64,000 nt of DNA from Darksidea phi (lineage: Eukaryota; Ascomycota; Dothideomycetes; Pleosporales; Lentitheciaceae). The DNA lies in assembly GCA_030770425.1 (NCBI GenBank), contig JASJFT010000134.1, positions 60,924 through 124,923 on the forward strand, read 5' to 3'. This document shows, one piece after another, positions 44,212 to 54,954 of this stretch (the stretch's first letter is position 1; each line of letters begins with the position of its first letter). The position numbers and the translations under genes are program-made. Below the pieces are notes generated by a model. The model did not search any database. It was not told where the DNA came from and worked only from the letters and a program-made list of their open reading frames with translations.

Positions 44212-44480
44212 CTACGAAACAAGCTGCCAAGATTTCAGGACGCTCTCAGATACGAGTCGGGATGGATGATCGGATTTGTAGACCCTCTGTTTCATTCTAA
44301 CCACATATTCCAGCAGCACCACCGCCCGCCCGATCCGTCCGTTGGCGTAGTATGCACGTGCGAGCTCGTGCTGCGACGTTAGTCGAGAGGGATGGCCTTC
44401 TACGAGCACTTCTGCTTTGATCGCGACAACGCGTTCCAGCAGCTCCGCTGCCTCCTTGACTTGAGCACCGTCCGCGAAGG
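44212..44480 (-). pseudogene. TPR relic of an NLR-type protein
   Basis: On the minus strand a short frame reads as about two C-terminal tetratricopeptide units of the kinesin-light-chain/NLR type: 'GAQVKEAAELLERVVAIKAE', 'GHPSRLTSQHELARAYYANG', 'VLLEYVVRMKQRVY', then a stop at 44212. Upstream of about 44480 the similarity ends without a start codon, HET, NB-ARC or NACHT part. This is best read as a fragment left from a larger NLR. It is not a piece of the intact NLR at 55-58 kb, whose repeats have a different sequence (KLAEAEAMYSRALQG). Confidence 0.65.
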
Positions 44481-44819
44481 GTTGTGGCCATCGGGCTCAG
44501 CATCGGCGTAAGCAATAAAGACCGAGAAGCGTGACCCGTCCGACGGACTCTTGCAGAGCGTCATTTCGTCGTCACACGGAAAGAAAACAACAACTTCTAG
44601 ATACTGTTCCGGGTAAGCAAATTTCCAAGTTCAAATCAAGTGTTTCCGTCACAATTTGTGGACGCCGCAGAGACATCGCCATCACCTTCGAGCGTCTCGC
44701 TTCCAGACGCCTCCACGCTTGTAATCAACGTACTGGTAAATTAGTATGCAATACCACATAACTTGATACTATGCTGAGAATATCGGTTGACTCTAAGATC
44801 CATGAAGCCTCCATCCTTC

Positions 44820-46781
44820 CTACTTATCCCGGCTCAGCGACACTTTCGCGCTTCTCAGCACACGCTCCGTCTTAGACAAGCTACTCGGCCCTCCTACTGC
44901 CTCATGGAGATCAGGGTTGAGCGCCAAGAGCGTCGGCACGGATGAAGATTTCCACACCATGCCTCTCCTCGCTTGGCCACTGGACTGAATGATGGTCGCG
45001 ACGACGAAAAGCACGCTGAAGCAAGTGAGCATCATCGGTGCGGCAATCCAGCCCCATTGGCCTTTGACGAAGGTCTGTTCTTTCCATACGGTGCCGACTG
45101 CTGACCAACCACTTTGCTGCCGCATCCTGTTCCGTGAGATAAGCAGAGATAAATTGGTGGGGCGCGATGGGGATCGTAGTCCAACTTACGCATTAGTCAT
45201 GCTAGTAGCGACGTTCTGCACAATCTGAACCATGGCTGTGCGCACATCCGCATCTTCGGGCCCACTATCGGGTTTAGACGGGGTCCAGAGGTCTGCTTTG
45301 AGCTTCGAGTGGAATGCCTCGGCTGCATCCGATGTCTTTGTCACGGAGAGAGAATTTTCCGCAAAAATAGACCCACTAAAGGTCTTGCGGAGATAATCGG
45401 GCAGCGAGTAACTTGAACTTCCTGGAAGTCTATAAATGTAATCGTTTGCCATTTCCAAATAGAGTGTCCCGAACTCGTCAGGTCGGAAATCCTTTATGGC
45501 TTTTAATTTCGTCGTAGTCGGGACGCCGCTTTTCACTTCCGTCTTGTACTCTTGCACGCACCATTCCAGCATAAACTCCATGGCGCTGAAGTTCGAGCCG
45601 AGGTATTTATCCTCGTTCGTGCCATTAATGTACGTGACGAAGAAGTCTGCAAGTGGTGCAGGGCTGTCGTCGAATGCGCTAGTGCCCGAGAATTCTATGT
45701 GGTAATTGGGTTCAGTCACTAGTTTCGCCGCATTCGACACATTTAGACGGACAGTTTGGTATTCGAAGGCGCCAATCAGTGTTCGATTGTCCAAGGACCA
45801 AGTCGCAACTTGGCCTTCTTGAAGCCCCGCGGCCGGTACCACGGAGCGTTGTAGCTTAGACGAGACATCCGCCCATCTGACACATACTGCTAGTGAAGTG
45901 TACGGTGACCAGGTGCAGTTTCCCGTGGGGCAGAATGGAGCCCGTGGGGCAGAATGGAGCGAGGTCAGGTATTCCAGAACTATTGTCGTAGATGCCCGTC
46001 TGGATTGCAGCTTTCATGAAAAGCGGCGGTTCCGCCGATGTTCGATTTTCGTCAGCTTCGCTTTCGTAGAAAACTGTGCGCAAAATGACAGATGAGTATT
46101 CAGGTCGGCCTTTCGCTAATCAGGAAGTGCAGCTCGATAGACATACATTTTGACTCCACAACAAAGTCGCCGTAGTATTCTACCCTCCCGATGGACGCAG
46201 CCTCAAATTCACCAAATTGGGCTAGCTCTAACCGCTTCTCATAGTGCAGAAGTTATTGCGACAATGGGTCCACGGCAAGTCCCAAGATCAAGAGCAGCGC
46301 GCCCATCGAACCGAGGTTCCTGCCATACCATTAGCATATTCGACCGAGAAAATGGACCGCTTCTAACTTGCCTTATATTGATCTTCCAGAGCATGATCAG
46401 AGAGCCAAAAGCACCCCTGCTCCCCTGGTCGAAAGTATCCAAATGGACCAGCGCGCGCGGCAAACCGGAGAACCACACCCACTTTTGCTGGCTGATGCAT
46501 TCGGCGACGGGGAGCAGCACACAAGCACGGCCAACAGTCGCGAGGATCGAGATGATTGTGTTGAGCGTGATGCCCACGCCCGCGACGGAGCTCATTTCGG
46601 GAACGACCTTGTTCTGGTAGTGGCTCAGAAGGACGGTTAGAAAAATGAAGGCGCCGATGCCCATGGCAAGAGAACCGAGCTCAAAGAGCCACCAGTCTTG
46701 AAAACAAGCCTCATAGAAAGACCTCCGTCGGACCGACGGCGCGTCAGCCTTGCTCCATTTTTGTTCTGCGGCTGGTAGCAA
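44820..46781 (-). pseudogene. DUF3176 membrane protein gene, disrupted
   Basis: The minus strand reads as a DUF3176 protein. The N-terminal part is at 46380-46781 ('WLFELGSLAMGIGAFIFLTV', 'GVGITLNTIISILATVGRAC', 'VAECISQQKWVWFSG', 'FDQGSRGAFGSLIMLW'). After an intron comes 'NLGSMGALLLILGLAVDPLS', then Gln and a TAA at 46253-46255 where the family normally has a second Gln. The ectodomain follows at 45186-46083, and a last exon at 44820-45123 carries a C-terminal helix (WGWIAAPMMLTCFSVLFVVA). A perfect 19-bp tandem duplication (45923-45960) shifts the frame inside the conserved 'CPTGNCTW' block. No in-frame ATG is evident at the 5' end. The function of DUF3176 proteins is unknown. Confidence 0.75.
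45923..45960 (+). repeat. Perfect 19-bp tandem duplication (frameshifting)
   Basis: Two back-to-back identical copies of CCGTGGGGCAGAATGGAGC at 45923-45941 and 45942-45960. Removing one copy restores the reading frame of the DUF3176 gene on the minus strand, so the duplication is the disabling event rather than normal coding sequence. Confidence 0.95.
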
Positions 46782-47703
46782 ATTCTTTTGTGACCGGCGA
46801 CCCCTTTCCCCTGGCTCCTGCCTTTGCGTTGAATATGAGAGGTATTTTCATCGTCGCACTGCGCATCACGGGGGAATTGGTAGGTTTGGCTGAAGAATAC
46901 CGACCTACTTCTTATGCGAATATTATTTCCTCTGCACGTTGCAGTATCGATGGTCGCAAGTGAGCCTGATATCGCCTTGAACAACGAATCCATCCAGGAT
47001 CCCACCAGCCCAGCTGTACGCACCCGCACCCCCATCATCAACATGCATAGACATACCTACCACCTCCGCAGCCTGCGAAACTCCACAAACCCCGGCTTCC
47101 TCCACTTCTCTCCATGCACGTTCCTCCCCCCGGGGGGGGGGGGGGGGGGTGGGGGGGGGGGCGCCCGCCCGCCCCCCCGCGCCCCCCGGGCCGACCCCCG
47201 AGGNNNNNNNNNNCACACCCCCCCCTCCCCCCCCCCCCCGCCTTTTTTCTCTCTACCTTATTTCTCTTCCCCCCCCCCCCCCCCCCCCCCCCCTCCCCCC
47301 CCCCCCCCCGCCCCCCCCCCCCCCCCCCCCCCCCCCCCCCACCGACAAAACACCCACCCATGCACCGGCACCCTCGCGCGGATCCCTATCCTCTTGTACA
47401 AGTACGGCCTCGCTAAACCTTCTCGCATTTTGAATGATAAGCCTTGCGGCAAGTCGTAAAAGTCGAATCAACGCAGTTAGTGCGATGCACAAGGGTGGAA
47501 TCATGCGGGGTTTGCCTTGGTGTGTGGGGCGGAAACGGCCTTTCCCGCCGCTGGCGCCGAGGTTGCGTCGGCATACGAATATGTATAAGTACTGTGCATT
47601 CTTTCTACTCAATCGTGCTTGAGAAGCGCATAGTGATCTTGGGAGTCGCGTTTTTGTTACCTGTATACGGTTTTACCGTCGTCATTCTCACCCTGTCCTC
47701 ACC
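46782..47703. other. Gene-free stretch containing the assembly gap
   Basis: Flanks of the DUF3176 relic and the P450 gene. Frames that cross 47126-47340 are products of homopolymers. I see no gene. Confidence 0.5.
47126..47340. other. Assembly gap: 10 N between poly-G and poly-C tracts
   Basis: Ten N at 47204-47213. On the left is a run of about 30 G broken by a single T, then C/G-only sequence. On the right C-only tracts extend to about 47340. This is typical of a scaffold join between poor-quality contig ends; the real distance and even the adjacency of left and right flanks are not assured. Confidence 0.9.
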
Positions 47704-49523
47704 ATGGACGACTTTTATCTACATCTTGCAGCAGGCAGCATCCTAGCCTTTTTGGTATATTCGTTTTTCCTTGATCCGTTACGCAAAGTTCCTGGCCCCT
47801 TCCTAGCAAGATGGTCACGTGCGTGGATGGTATATCAGTCTCGGGCAGGTGACATGCACATGAAAATGATCACGCTGCACAACCGATATGGAAATCTTGT
47901 GCGAACCGCACCCAACGAAATTAGCGTTGCGGATCCCACAGCCATCAAAGCGATATACGGTATGTTTGCAGTCAAACTTGGACGATCATTGCTGACCTCG
48001 AGCAGGTGCCGGCACGAAGTTTCGAAAGAGCGAGTGGTACAGCGTTTGGCAAGGCCGTCGCAAGTTCGATCTTTTTGCTGAGAGGGATGAAAAGATACAT
48101 GGGGCGCAAAGGCGCCTTGTAAGCAGCTTCTATTCCATGAGCTCTTTGAAAACGCTCGAGTCAAACGTCGACGCCGCCCTCAAGGTTATGTTAGCTCGGC
48201 TTGCGCAGATGAGCGACAAGCCGATCAACTTCGGCTACTGGGCGCAATTGTTTGCATTCGGTGCGTTACCCTAATGATTCACCTTGAACGCTAGCTGTCA
48301 TACTTACCCTCAAAGACGTTGTCGGGGAAGTCACGTTCTCCAAATCATTCGGCTTCATGGAGAAAGGGGAAGACAGCGGCACTTTCTCAGCCATAGACGA
48401 TATACTGAGCTCAGGTTCCTGGGTCGGCCAAGTATCGTGGCTATTCTGGCTTCACTATCGCCTAGCCCCTTACATTGGCCATTGGCTCAACGTCAGCTCG
48501 CGGAATGCTTCCCTGATGATATTCACGAGAAATACGGTCAGGTCTACAATCGAGACCCAGAAAGCTCAGGGCGGGACCCCTCGAGACATGCTCTCCCAGT
48601 TCAGGGAGGTGCACCGCAACAAGCCAAATGAGATGAGTGATAGCAGCATCACGGAAGTGGCTTCAAGCAACGTGTTTGCAGGAAGTGACACGACCGCGAT
48701 AAGCATTACGGCAGTGCTGTATCATCTTTGTCGGAATCCGAACGCCATGCAAAAGTTGAAAAATGAAATTGACGGTGCGGCTTGTAAGATAGGTGAACAA
48801 GCCGACGTTTGGCCGTTCGCTGTTGCGAATGACATGCCATACCTCCAAGCTTGTATATGGGAGGGGCTACGACTACACCCCGCAGTAGGTATGACTCTAC
48901 CAAGAGTGACACCCGAAGGAGGCATAGAAATTCAGGGACAGTATTTCCCGAAAGGGGTAAGTCGCTCGGCTTCATATAGTAGCTGCGCTTACGCTAATCA
49001 GACTGTAATCGGCACCAACCCGTGGGTCATACACCGTAATCAGGAGATTTTCGGGAAAGATGCAGACGACTTCAGGCCTGAAAGATGGCTGGGTGAGGAA
49101 CGTGGACAGCTCGGTGCGTGCTCGTCTCTAGGGTGGCGTTTGGGACTAATGCTTTCCAGAACGCTTCTTTTTCGCGTTCGGTGCAGGTGCCCGTACCTGC
49201 ATTGGTCGAAGTACGTATCAAAGTCATCTTGCTGTTGTGCACACCACTGATTCATTCTAGACCTTAGCTGGATCGAAATCTCGAAAGTGAGTATCGGACG
49301 CGCCTCATCTTAAGCGTCCTCTGACAACCTTTAGCTCGTGCCGTCCCTTTTATATCGTTGGGACTTGGAACTCTCTTACCCAGATGCACCAGAGAAGAAC
49401 ATTTGCCGGTTAGCCGCTATAATATGTCGTAACCCTTTACCCACTGACACATCTAGGTGGTTTGTCAAACAAGAAGGGCTGTACATGACATTACGACCTC
49501 GGAGCACGAAACTGAACACTTGA
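47704..49523 (+). CDS. Cytochrome P450 monooxygenase (pisatin-demethylase-like)
   Basis: Eight exons: 47704-47959, 48006-48260, 48316-48956, 49002-49113, 49160-49210, 49261-49286, 49335-49408 and 49457-49523. All borders are GT-AG and in phase, giving 493 residues. A membrane anchor (LHLAAGSILAFLVYSFFL) precedes the Pro-rich hinge (KVPGPF). Key sites are present: the WxxxR helix C region 'KSEWYSVWQGRRKFDLF', I-helix 'FAGSDTTA' (Asp295, Thr296, Thr297), ExxR Glu353/Arg356 ('WEGLRLHP'), 'FRPERWLGEE' and the haem loop 'FFAFGAGARTCIGRNLSW' with Cys435. 'GRRKFDLFAERDEKIHGAQR' is characteristic of pisatin-demethylase-like fungal P450s. It would be ER-bound, with a detoxification or secondary-metabolism role; the substrate is unknown. 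No other pathway genes adjoin it. Confidence 0.93.
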
Positions 49524-50003
49524 GATTCATACACATCGTTGTTGCAGTCATTTGAAAATACCAAAACAATAGCGCAATGAAATATCTGATGCCTTTGAAG
49601 CAATCAGCGATTTTGGAAATCACCTATGTCGTTCGCGAGATCCTTATGGAAACCAACTAAAGTGCTTTGCATTTAACGTATATCAGTACGGAAGAGCTAG
49701 GGCAAAAGCGGTAATGTTTGATCCAAGGAACCGGAAGGCGATACCGGTCACCACTATATACGGTTACTTTGTCGCTATTCTACCTACTCGCAATGCCTGA
49801 GACGCGAAAATAGAAGAGATTTGATACTCCATTCCCGTTATTACACGTGATAGCCTAATAAGCCTCTAGGTATAAACTAGGCTAAAGGCCTTAAGAAATA
49901 CCATCTAAAATGATGATCTAACTGACATTCGTCTGTGCTCGCGCTCAAGCCATTTCCTCGGTCTCAAAGGGACAAACTCTTCGGATAGCCGCATTTCCAG
50001 TCG
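49524..50003. other. Intergenic, AT-rich
   Basis: 3' flank of the P450 gene; AT-rich with stop-dense frames. Nothing recognised. Confidence 0.5.
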
Positions 50004-51215
50004 TCATTTTGTAAAACCGCAATCTTCAAGATATATTGTCTGATGCGGATTCTGCAATGCCCAACACCACCCGTGACTCCCGGGCGGACCAATTTTCACA
50101 AACTCTTTCATATAGTTTGGCCAATCATCAATGCTGTCACCCATATTCTTGAATGCTTGAACCACTGTCGAGGATCCTACATAGACCGCACAGAGGACCT
50201 TGACCAGCATGGGCTTGAGTCGTGTAATTTCGGCGTCGGTGAGCGGTGTAATCGGCGGAGTATTGAAAAGATTCATTGCAAACGTTGCCTCGCTTTCGGA
50301 AAACGTTTTGATCTCGTCATACACTTTGACACAAAATCCTTGATCATCCTTTAAGTAGATGAACACTCCGCTCTCAGTCAAATTTTCAATCATTGCTGCC
50401 ACTGCTTCGACGACCATTTTCACGTTTTCACATGGAAATGCTGGATAGATCTTACTTTTAACCACACCAAGCAGTCTTCGTACAGGTCTGTCAGCGAACA
50501 ATTTTGAGCGTGGTGCTGCTGCTAGCGGCAAGTCACTCGATATCGCAAGACCGATGGGCCATCCTGCGCGGTAAACATCGCTGTAGGTCCTAATGGGGCT
50601 GAAAGAGGGTCATGGAATGTCGGTACCAAGGTGGGTAGCCGGAAGTTATGCCATTGATGTCTTCTTTGGTGAGGCTGATCCTCATAGTGCCTTCGATATG
50701 CGCTACTATGATGTTCTACGAATCTACGGAATTGAGGGTGCGAATGAGAACTTTGGTAGCGCCATCGCGGTGCCCCATGCGATAGCTGTGGTGTCGAATT
50801 CCGTAATATCTGTAGTACCGTGGCTACGCAGAATAAAGGCTTTAATTGTCTGAGCATCGGTCCGAATGTAACTCTTGTTGGGCGGCAAGATGGTTGGTTG
50901 CGGCGCCTTTGAAAGACCCCTGCTTCTTTGCATGAGCCGTAGCCATGATCTTGAGAATGTCGTCATCAGCTGTTTTTCCCAGCAACGCGCCGACTTTGTT
51001 CGATGCATCGATCCTGTATACTGCGAGTGGTAGCAAAATCCACCGCAGTCGTGCATCGCTTCTCCGGGCCGAATGTCGTCCCAGCCGAAACATTCGCACT
51101 CCTTAGGACGATGATGCCATGTCATGAGGCCCCGATAGCCCGCTGGTATGATAAAGACGGCAGCTGCAGCGGCCAACACACCAGCAATTGCACTGATGGA
51201 GTCCCAATTGGTCAT
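50004..51215 (-). pseudogene. Decayed gene of an uncharacterised fungal protein family
   Basis: The minus strand starts with an intact N-terminal part from the Met at 51215 (MTNWDSISAIAGVLAAAAAV, an N-terminal membrane helix) through 'RSYIRTD'-like 'KSYIRTDAQTIKAFIL' to 'AIAWGTAMALPKFSFAPSIP'. It then meets a stop near 50724. The next conserved block ('GTMRISLTKEDINGITSGYP', then PWYRH) lies in another frame and ends in a TAG. A third block in yet another frame (50004-50565) has 'GWPIGLAISSDLPL', 'VVEAVAAMIENLTESGVF' and a C-terminus. The steps are too short to be introns (about 25 bases). I recognise the block order as one seen in hypothetical proteins of filamentous fungi but cannot assign a function. 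Confidence 0.55.
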
Positions 51216-52964
51216 GGCGAAATATTTTGAGACGGGTATGATGAGAGGAATCAATTTCCAGTATTTTAGACAAAGACAAATCGTAAGCCAAATTCTTTGA
51301 GGGAGAACTTTGTGCTCTAGGATTCAAAAAATCAATGTGTGAAGCTTAAGATGTAGAATTGTTGCGTGAGAAGGCTAGGACCGGTGTACGGAGTTGGCAT
51401 AATTGCTTTGTGCACATGAACCACAGCCACTCGGCTGTGCTAATGTGAGTGTGAACTCCTCATTAGCTACAATGTAGCACAGCCATCTTCGTGAGGATAC
51501 TAACACAGCATTACGTGCCGGACTTCTGAAAATATTGCCGAATAAGTTAATGCGTGTGGCATTGCAATCGACTATTACCCAGCGCGATGCAAGGTAGCCT
51601 CTCACCAGCCACTAATGAAATAATGGTATTTGGGGAAGAAACAGTGGTATTTTATTCCTTTTTTTAGCCGAGGTCACATGTGTGGTATGGAATTGAAAAC
51701 AGTGGTAGATGGGGAATTATTACGCCAAGCAGTGGTAAGGCGGCCATTTGCCGCCTACACAGCCTTGTGGTGTAAAGAACACTGTACTTGATTATAACGA
51801 AAGCGTGTTGGTGGCTTTTAGGACGTGCCAGGGTCCTCTCACTTGTGTTGGGAGGTACCAATCGGCGTGGCGACGTTGCATGAATCATCCTCGTATCGCC
51901 GCCACAGGGCTAAGGATGACCTATAGGCGGGTTGGTAAGGTTGCAGGTTGGGTACTACTATATCATGATTTTTAGAAGTCGTATGGATTTAGTTGTGGAT
52001 CTGTGGTGGAGGAGTCCTGCTACGTCGTGAAATAAGGCCCTCCGCAAATGAGGAGCGAAGGCGACAACGACCTGGTAATTTTCTAGTAGTAAGCGGTCGG
52101 GCGGTAGAGGACGACCCTCCGCACGTAATCCACGCGACGCAGTACGAATCTCTAGGTGTGCTAAGGGGGTTTATTGTTTTGAAGTCTAAGTACCTGTGGT
52201 TTTTCTCGTTACGGAGTGGTTCTCGCTACGTAGTGGGGGATATTACTCGGTCATGCTCGGAATTATCATTTCTGATGAATTATCTCCAAAACTTGTGATT
52301 ATATTCTCTCTTAATAGAGCCTTCATGGTATGACCCTGGGTTTTGTAGAAAGGCTGACAGCGGTTATTATGCAGGGGAGATTCGCTGAAGCGACTCTCGA
52401 CGTGGTTAACAACAATATGGTTAAAACTGCAGTAATTTTCTTAATGCAAGCCAATTACTAGAGCGGAAACAGCTAGAATCTAATTATTTTACGGCCATAA
52501 TGCAATAGATTCGCGAGGGAAAAATTAACGTGTCTAAATGGTAGTCTTGTCCGGTTACACAGTGTGTCCGGTGACCCAGGGAGGGATGTTAAATTGTCTA
52601 CAAATAAATGGTAGAATTGGATAATCATGGAAAGAACAACCGCTCTCATGAAGCTGGCTGAGGTCACTAGATAATGATCATGACATGGTCCATATCTAAG
52701 GGTTGCTTGTTGAATGTGAAGGCGCTTACAGTTCACAATGGTTACGAGCCTTGTGAAACATTGTTGAAATGAAATCACGTCTTCTTAAGCTCCATCGATC
52801 GATCACAAATTGCTCGGCCCAGAGATAGATATGAAAAGCACATAGAATACAGTAACACACTTGATAAGAACTATTCTAATAAATAAGACGATGAATATAG
52901 ATTCGGTCATAGAGATTGCTTTGCCTAGTCAATCTCACAACTCCCCATCCCAATCGTTCCGTCA
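51216..52964. other. AT-rich region with a decayed dispersed repeat
   Basis: No gene supported. Frames are short and stop-rich. Repeat copy A (51820-52200) lies here. 51600-51760 contains several CAGTGGTA motifs without a regular period. Confidence 0.5.
51820..52200 (+). repeat. Dispersed repeat, copy A (partner at 59215-59592)
   Basis: About 380 bases align by eye, in the same orientation, with 59215-59592. Shared landmarks in order are GTGGCGACG, CATGAATCATCC, CCGCCA(C/T)AGGG, CCTGCTAC, ATAAGGCCC, GCGGTCGG and TTTGAAGTCTAAG. Differences are largely C/T and G/A plus small indels, compatible with RIP-like decay. The element type cannot be told. Confidence 0.75.
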
Positions 52965-53351
52965 CTAAGCACGGTAGCATCTGAGCGACGAGATTGACGT
53001 GTCCCAGTGAAACTTGGCCCGGTAATACTTGCCAACATTCTCCCTCTGTTCCCCTTCCAAAAGCGGGAACTTTTCACCCGAACACTGGGGATCCTTGAAG
53101 AAAGCACAAGTGGTATCTGGTCCCATCCTAATGCTCCTGGTGTTATCGTTCAAAAAGTCGGCGCCGATGCCGCTGTGGTAGAGATTGACGCATGTATCAG
53201 ACCAGAAAGTGTAGCACTGGCCGCGAAAGTCAGGCTCAGTGCAGAGCTGAACTTCGCTGGTGCGGGTCGGGGCACCAGGGACCGGATTAGGAAGAGCGAG
53301 GGCATTGCCGGCAAAGGCGAGGAGGCTGAGGGATGCCGTGATCAAGTGCAT
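52965..53351 (-). CDS. Small secreted six-cysteine protein
   Basis: Single-exon minus-strand gene of 128 residues. A signal peptide (MHLITASLSLLAFAGNALA, cleavage before LPNP) leaves about 109 mature residues with six cysteines. The pattern 'VQLCTEPDFRGQCYTFW', 'CVNLYHSGIGADFLNDN', 'TTCAFFKDPQCSGEKFPLLE' and 'TSISSLRCYRA' resembles small secreted fungal proteins with a beta/gamma-crystallin-like fold, but that match is by eye only. Size, secretion signal, cysteine content and the AT-rich, repeat-rich surroundings are all features of candidate effectors or antimicrobial proteins. Start and stop are clean. No family name can be assigned with certainty. Confidence 0.75.
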   Translation of the reverse strand: MHLITASLSLLAFAGNALALPNPVPGAPTRTSEVQLCTEPDFRGQCYTFWSDTCVNLYHSGIGADFLNDNTRSIRMGPDTTCAFFKDPQCSGEKFPLLEGEQRENVGKYYRAKFHWDTSISSLRCYRA

Positions 53352-53644
53352 GGCTATTAAACGGATGTTGATTTCTTGTTTCTAGGTGTTTGGAGTTGAT
53401 CTGTTTCGTGGAAAGTACTGCAGAGATTGTATTGTTGGAGGAAGCTGACCAGAAACGCATTTTTAGGCCGGAGGGGGGTTACTTATACCCCTAACACGGT
53501 GGCTGATTAAGCATGAAGGCTATGAACAATGTGAATATTTGGGTTTCTTGAATCCTGTACGCACTCAAGCTGTGTGAATGAATCTAGTAAGAAAGCTCCT
53601 GCGTAGGGATAAGTTATCAGCACAGCGAGCAAACGGAAGGGATT

Positions 53645-53810
53645 TAAATTAGGGCATAAAGAACCTATTAGGATATAAAGAATCTAAGTTAGAGTATGAA
53701 AGATCTAAACTAGGGTACAAAGGATTCAAATTACCGCACAAAGAATATAAATTACGGGATAAAGGATTCGAATTACAGTACAAAGGATCTAAAGGAGGAC
53801 GCAAAAGACC
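53645..53810 (+). repeat. Degenerate 21-bp minisatellite, 8 units
   Basis: Eight successive units of about 21 bases with consensus near TAAATTAGGGTACAAAGGATC; unit 2 is 19 bases. Unit starts fall at 53645, 53666, 53685, 53706, 53727, 53748, 53769 and 53790. Divergence between units is mainly A/G and C/T changes. Confidence 0.85.
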
Positions 53811-54278
53811 AGCTATTCTTTTCGATCCTTCGGGCTTACGGGCTATGCGAGTTTAATTATTCCATACAATCACATACTCTAACCCAGCATCCTCTCTTAA
53901 TTATGACGTAGATTATCAGCTCTGATGTGCTACTTAGAAAGTTGTCAATGATGGTTGAAGGTTTGTGCTAGTTACATGCTCCAACTTGAGTGACAATAAC
54001 TTATTCATTGACGACAGGTTATTGAGTACAGAATGTGACCCAATCGAAGTTATTAGGCGCCTGATGAAGTCGCCGATGAGTCTAATGGCGAGCTAGATCC
54101 GGCATCGCACCGCTCGTCCACCCTCACCTCTCCACTGCTTGATCTGTACCAGCAATTCGTGATTTCGTCAGCTAGTTTTAGCGTAGCAACTACGCTAATG
54201 AAACCTGATAAATCACAGAGGACGGGGGCAAAAAAGAGCGAACGCGATACACTCCGACACTCTAAGCTCGCTCCTTAG

Positions 54279-54359
54279 TATTTGGTTTGGATTTGCATAG
54301 TGGGAGTCTCTTTGTAAGGTCCGCACGAAACACAGGAGGAGTTTGTACACAGTAGAGAT
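54279..54359 (+). repeat. 81-bp dispersed repeat, copy 1 (partner at 61446-61526)
   Basis: The first 56 bases or so (from TATTTGGTTTGGATTTGC through GAAACACAG) are identical to 61446-61501; only a few substitutions follow to the end of the match. The sequence outside the match differs. It is probably a piece of a repeated element. Confidence 0.9.
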
Positions 54360-54515
54360 GCTATACCGCTCTGACGGAAGGTTAATAAGACCGTCCCAAC
54401 CTTTCTTACCAAACATACCCTTCTCAATAATCGAAACCAATCCTTAGCTAAAATAAATGACGAAGGTAAAGCTCACTGATCGACTAAGGGAGAAGTACTA
54501 GGAAGAGTAAAGATA

Positions 54516-54817
54516 ATAAGTTACAAGGACCTCGAGAAGGTACGAGCAGAGCGTACTATAAAAGAGGCCAAGAAGGCCGAGAAAGAGGCTAAGAAGGCTG
54601 CTAAGGAGGCTAACATTATCACGAGTGCTCCGCTAGGGCAGAAGAAGCTATCGAGGGCAAGAAGAAACGCGGTCGGAAGCGGGAGGGCGCTGCGTTAGAG
54701 CAGGAAGCTATTGACCTAGAGCTAAGGGCCAAAGTTGCACGGACGAGCGAAGCAGAAGTTGAGGAGGTAAAGATTATCCCAAACCCATATAAAGCCCCGG
54801 AGACAAAGATGTACTAG
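54516..54817 (+). mobile_element. C-terminal relic of a pogo/Fot1-type transposase
   Basis: The plus strand reads 'ISYKDLEKVRAERTIKEAKK', then more Lys/Glu/Ala repeats (AEKEAKKAAKEA). After a frameshift it continues 'LEQEAIDLELRAKVARTSEA', then 'EVEEVKIIPNPYKAPETKMY' and a stop at 54815-54817. This lysine/alanine coiled tail followed by a 'KVAR-x-SE' segment is the usual C-terminus of fungal pogo-family DDE transposases. The catalytic domain is absent, so this is a dead fragment. Confidence 0.6.
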
Positions 54818-54954
54818 TGAAATAGCAACAATAGAGTGAGATCTTTATTGTAATTACTTTCGCTATCCTGTGCTCGCCGTTGAGTCCTTCTTCACTGCGC
54901 CTTATGCATAACCGTCGCCGTGGCCGCGACCACTGTGCATTCCGTTCCTTATGC

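Larger units (their letters stand above)
53352..54515. other. AT-rich repeat-bearing region
   Basis: Promoter of the small secreted protein gene, then a 21-bp minisatellite (53645-53810) and one copy of a dispersed 81-bp repeat (54279-54359). No gene seen. Confidence 0.5.

Noticed and set aside
46914..47612. Poly-proline and poly-glycine frames across the N gap
   Set aside because: Created by homopolymer G and C runs and N; not coding.
47704..49523. P450 considered as a pseudogene because unspliced frames are interrupted
   Set aside because: Eight exons with GT-AG borders and consistent phases give a complete protein with I-helix, ExxR and haem Cys motifs.
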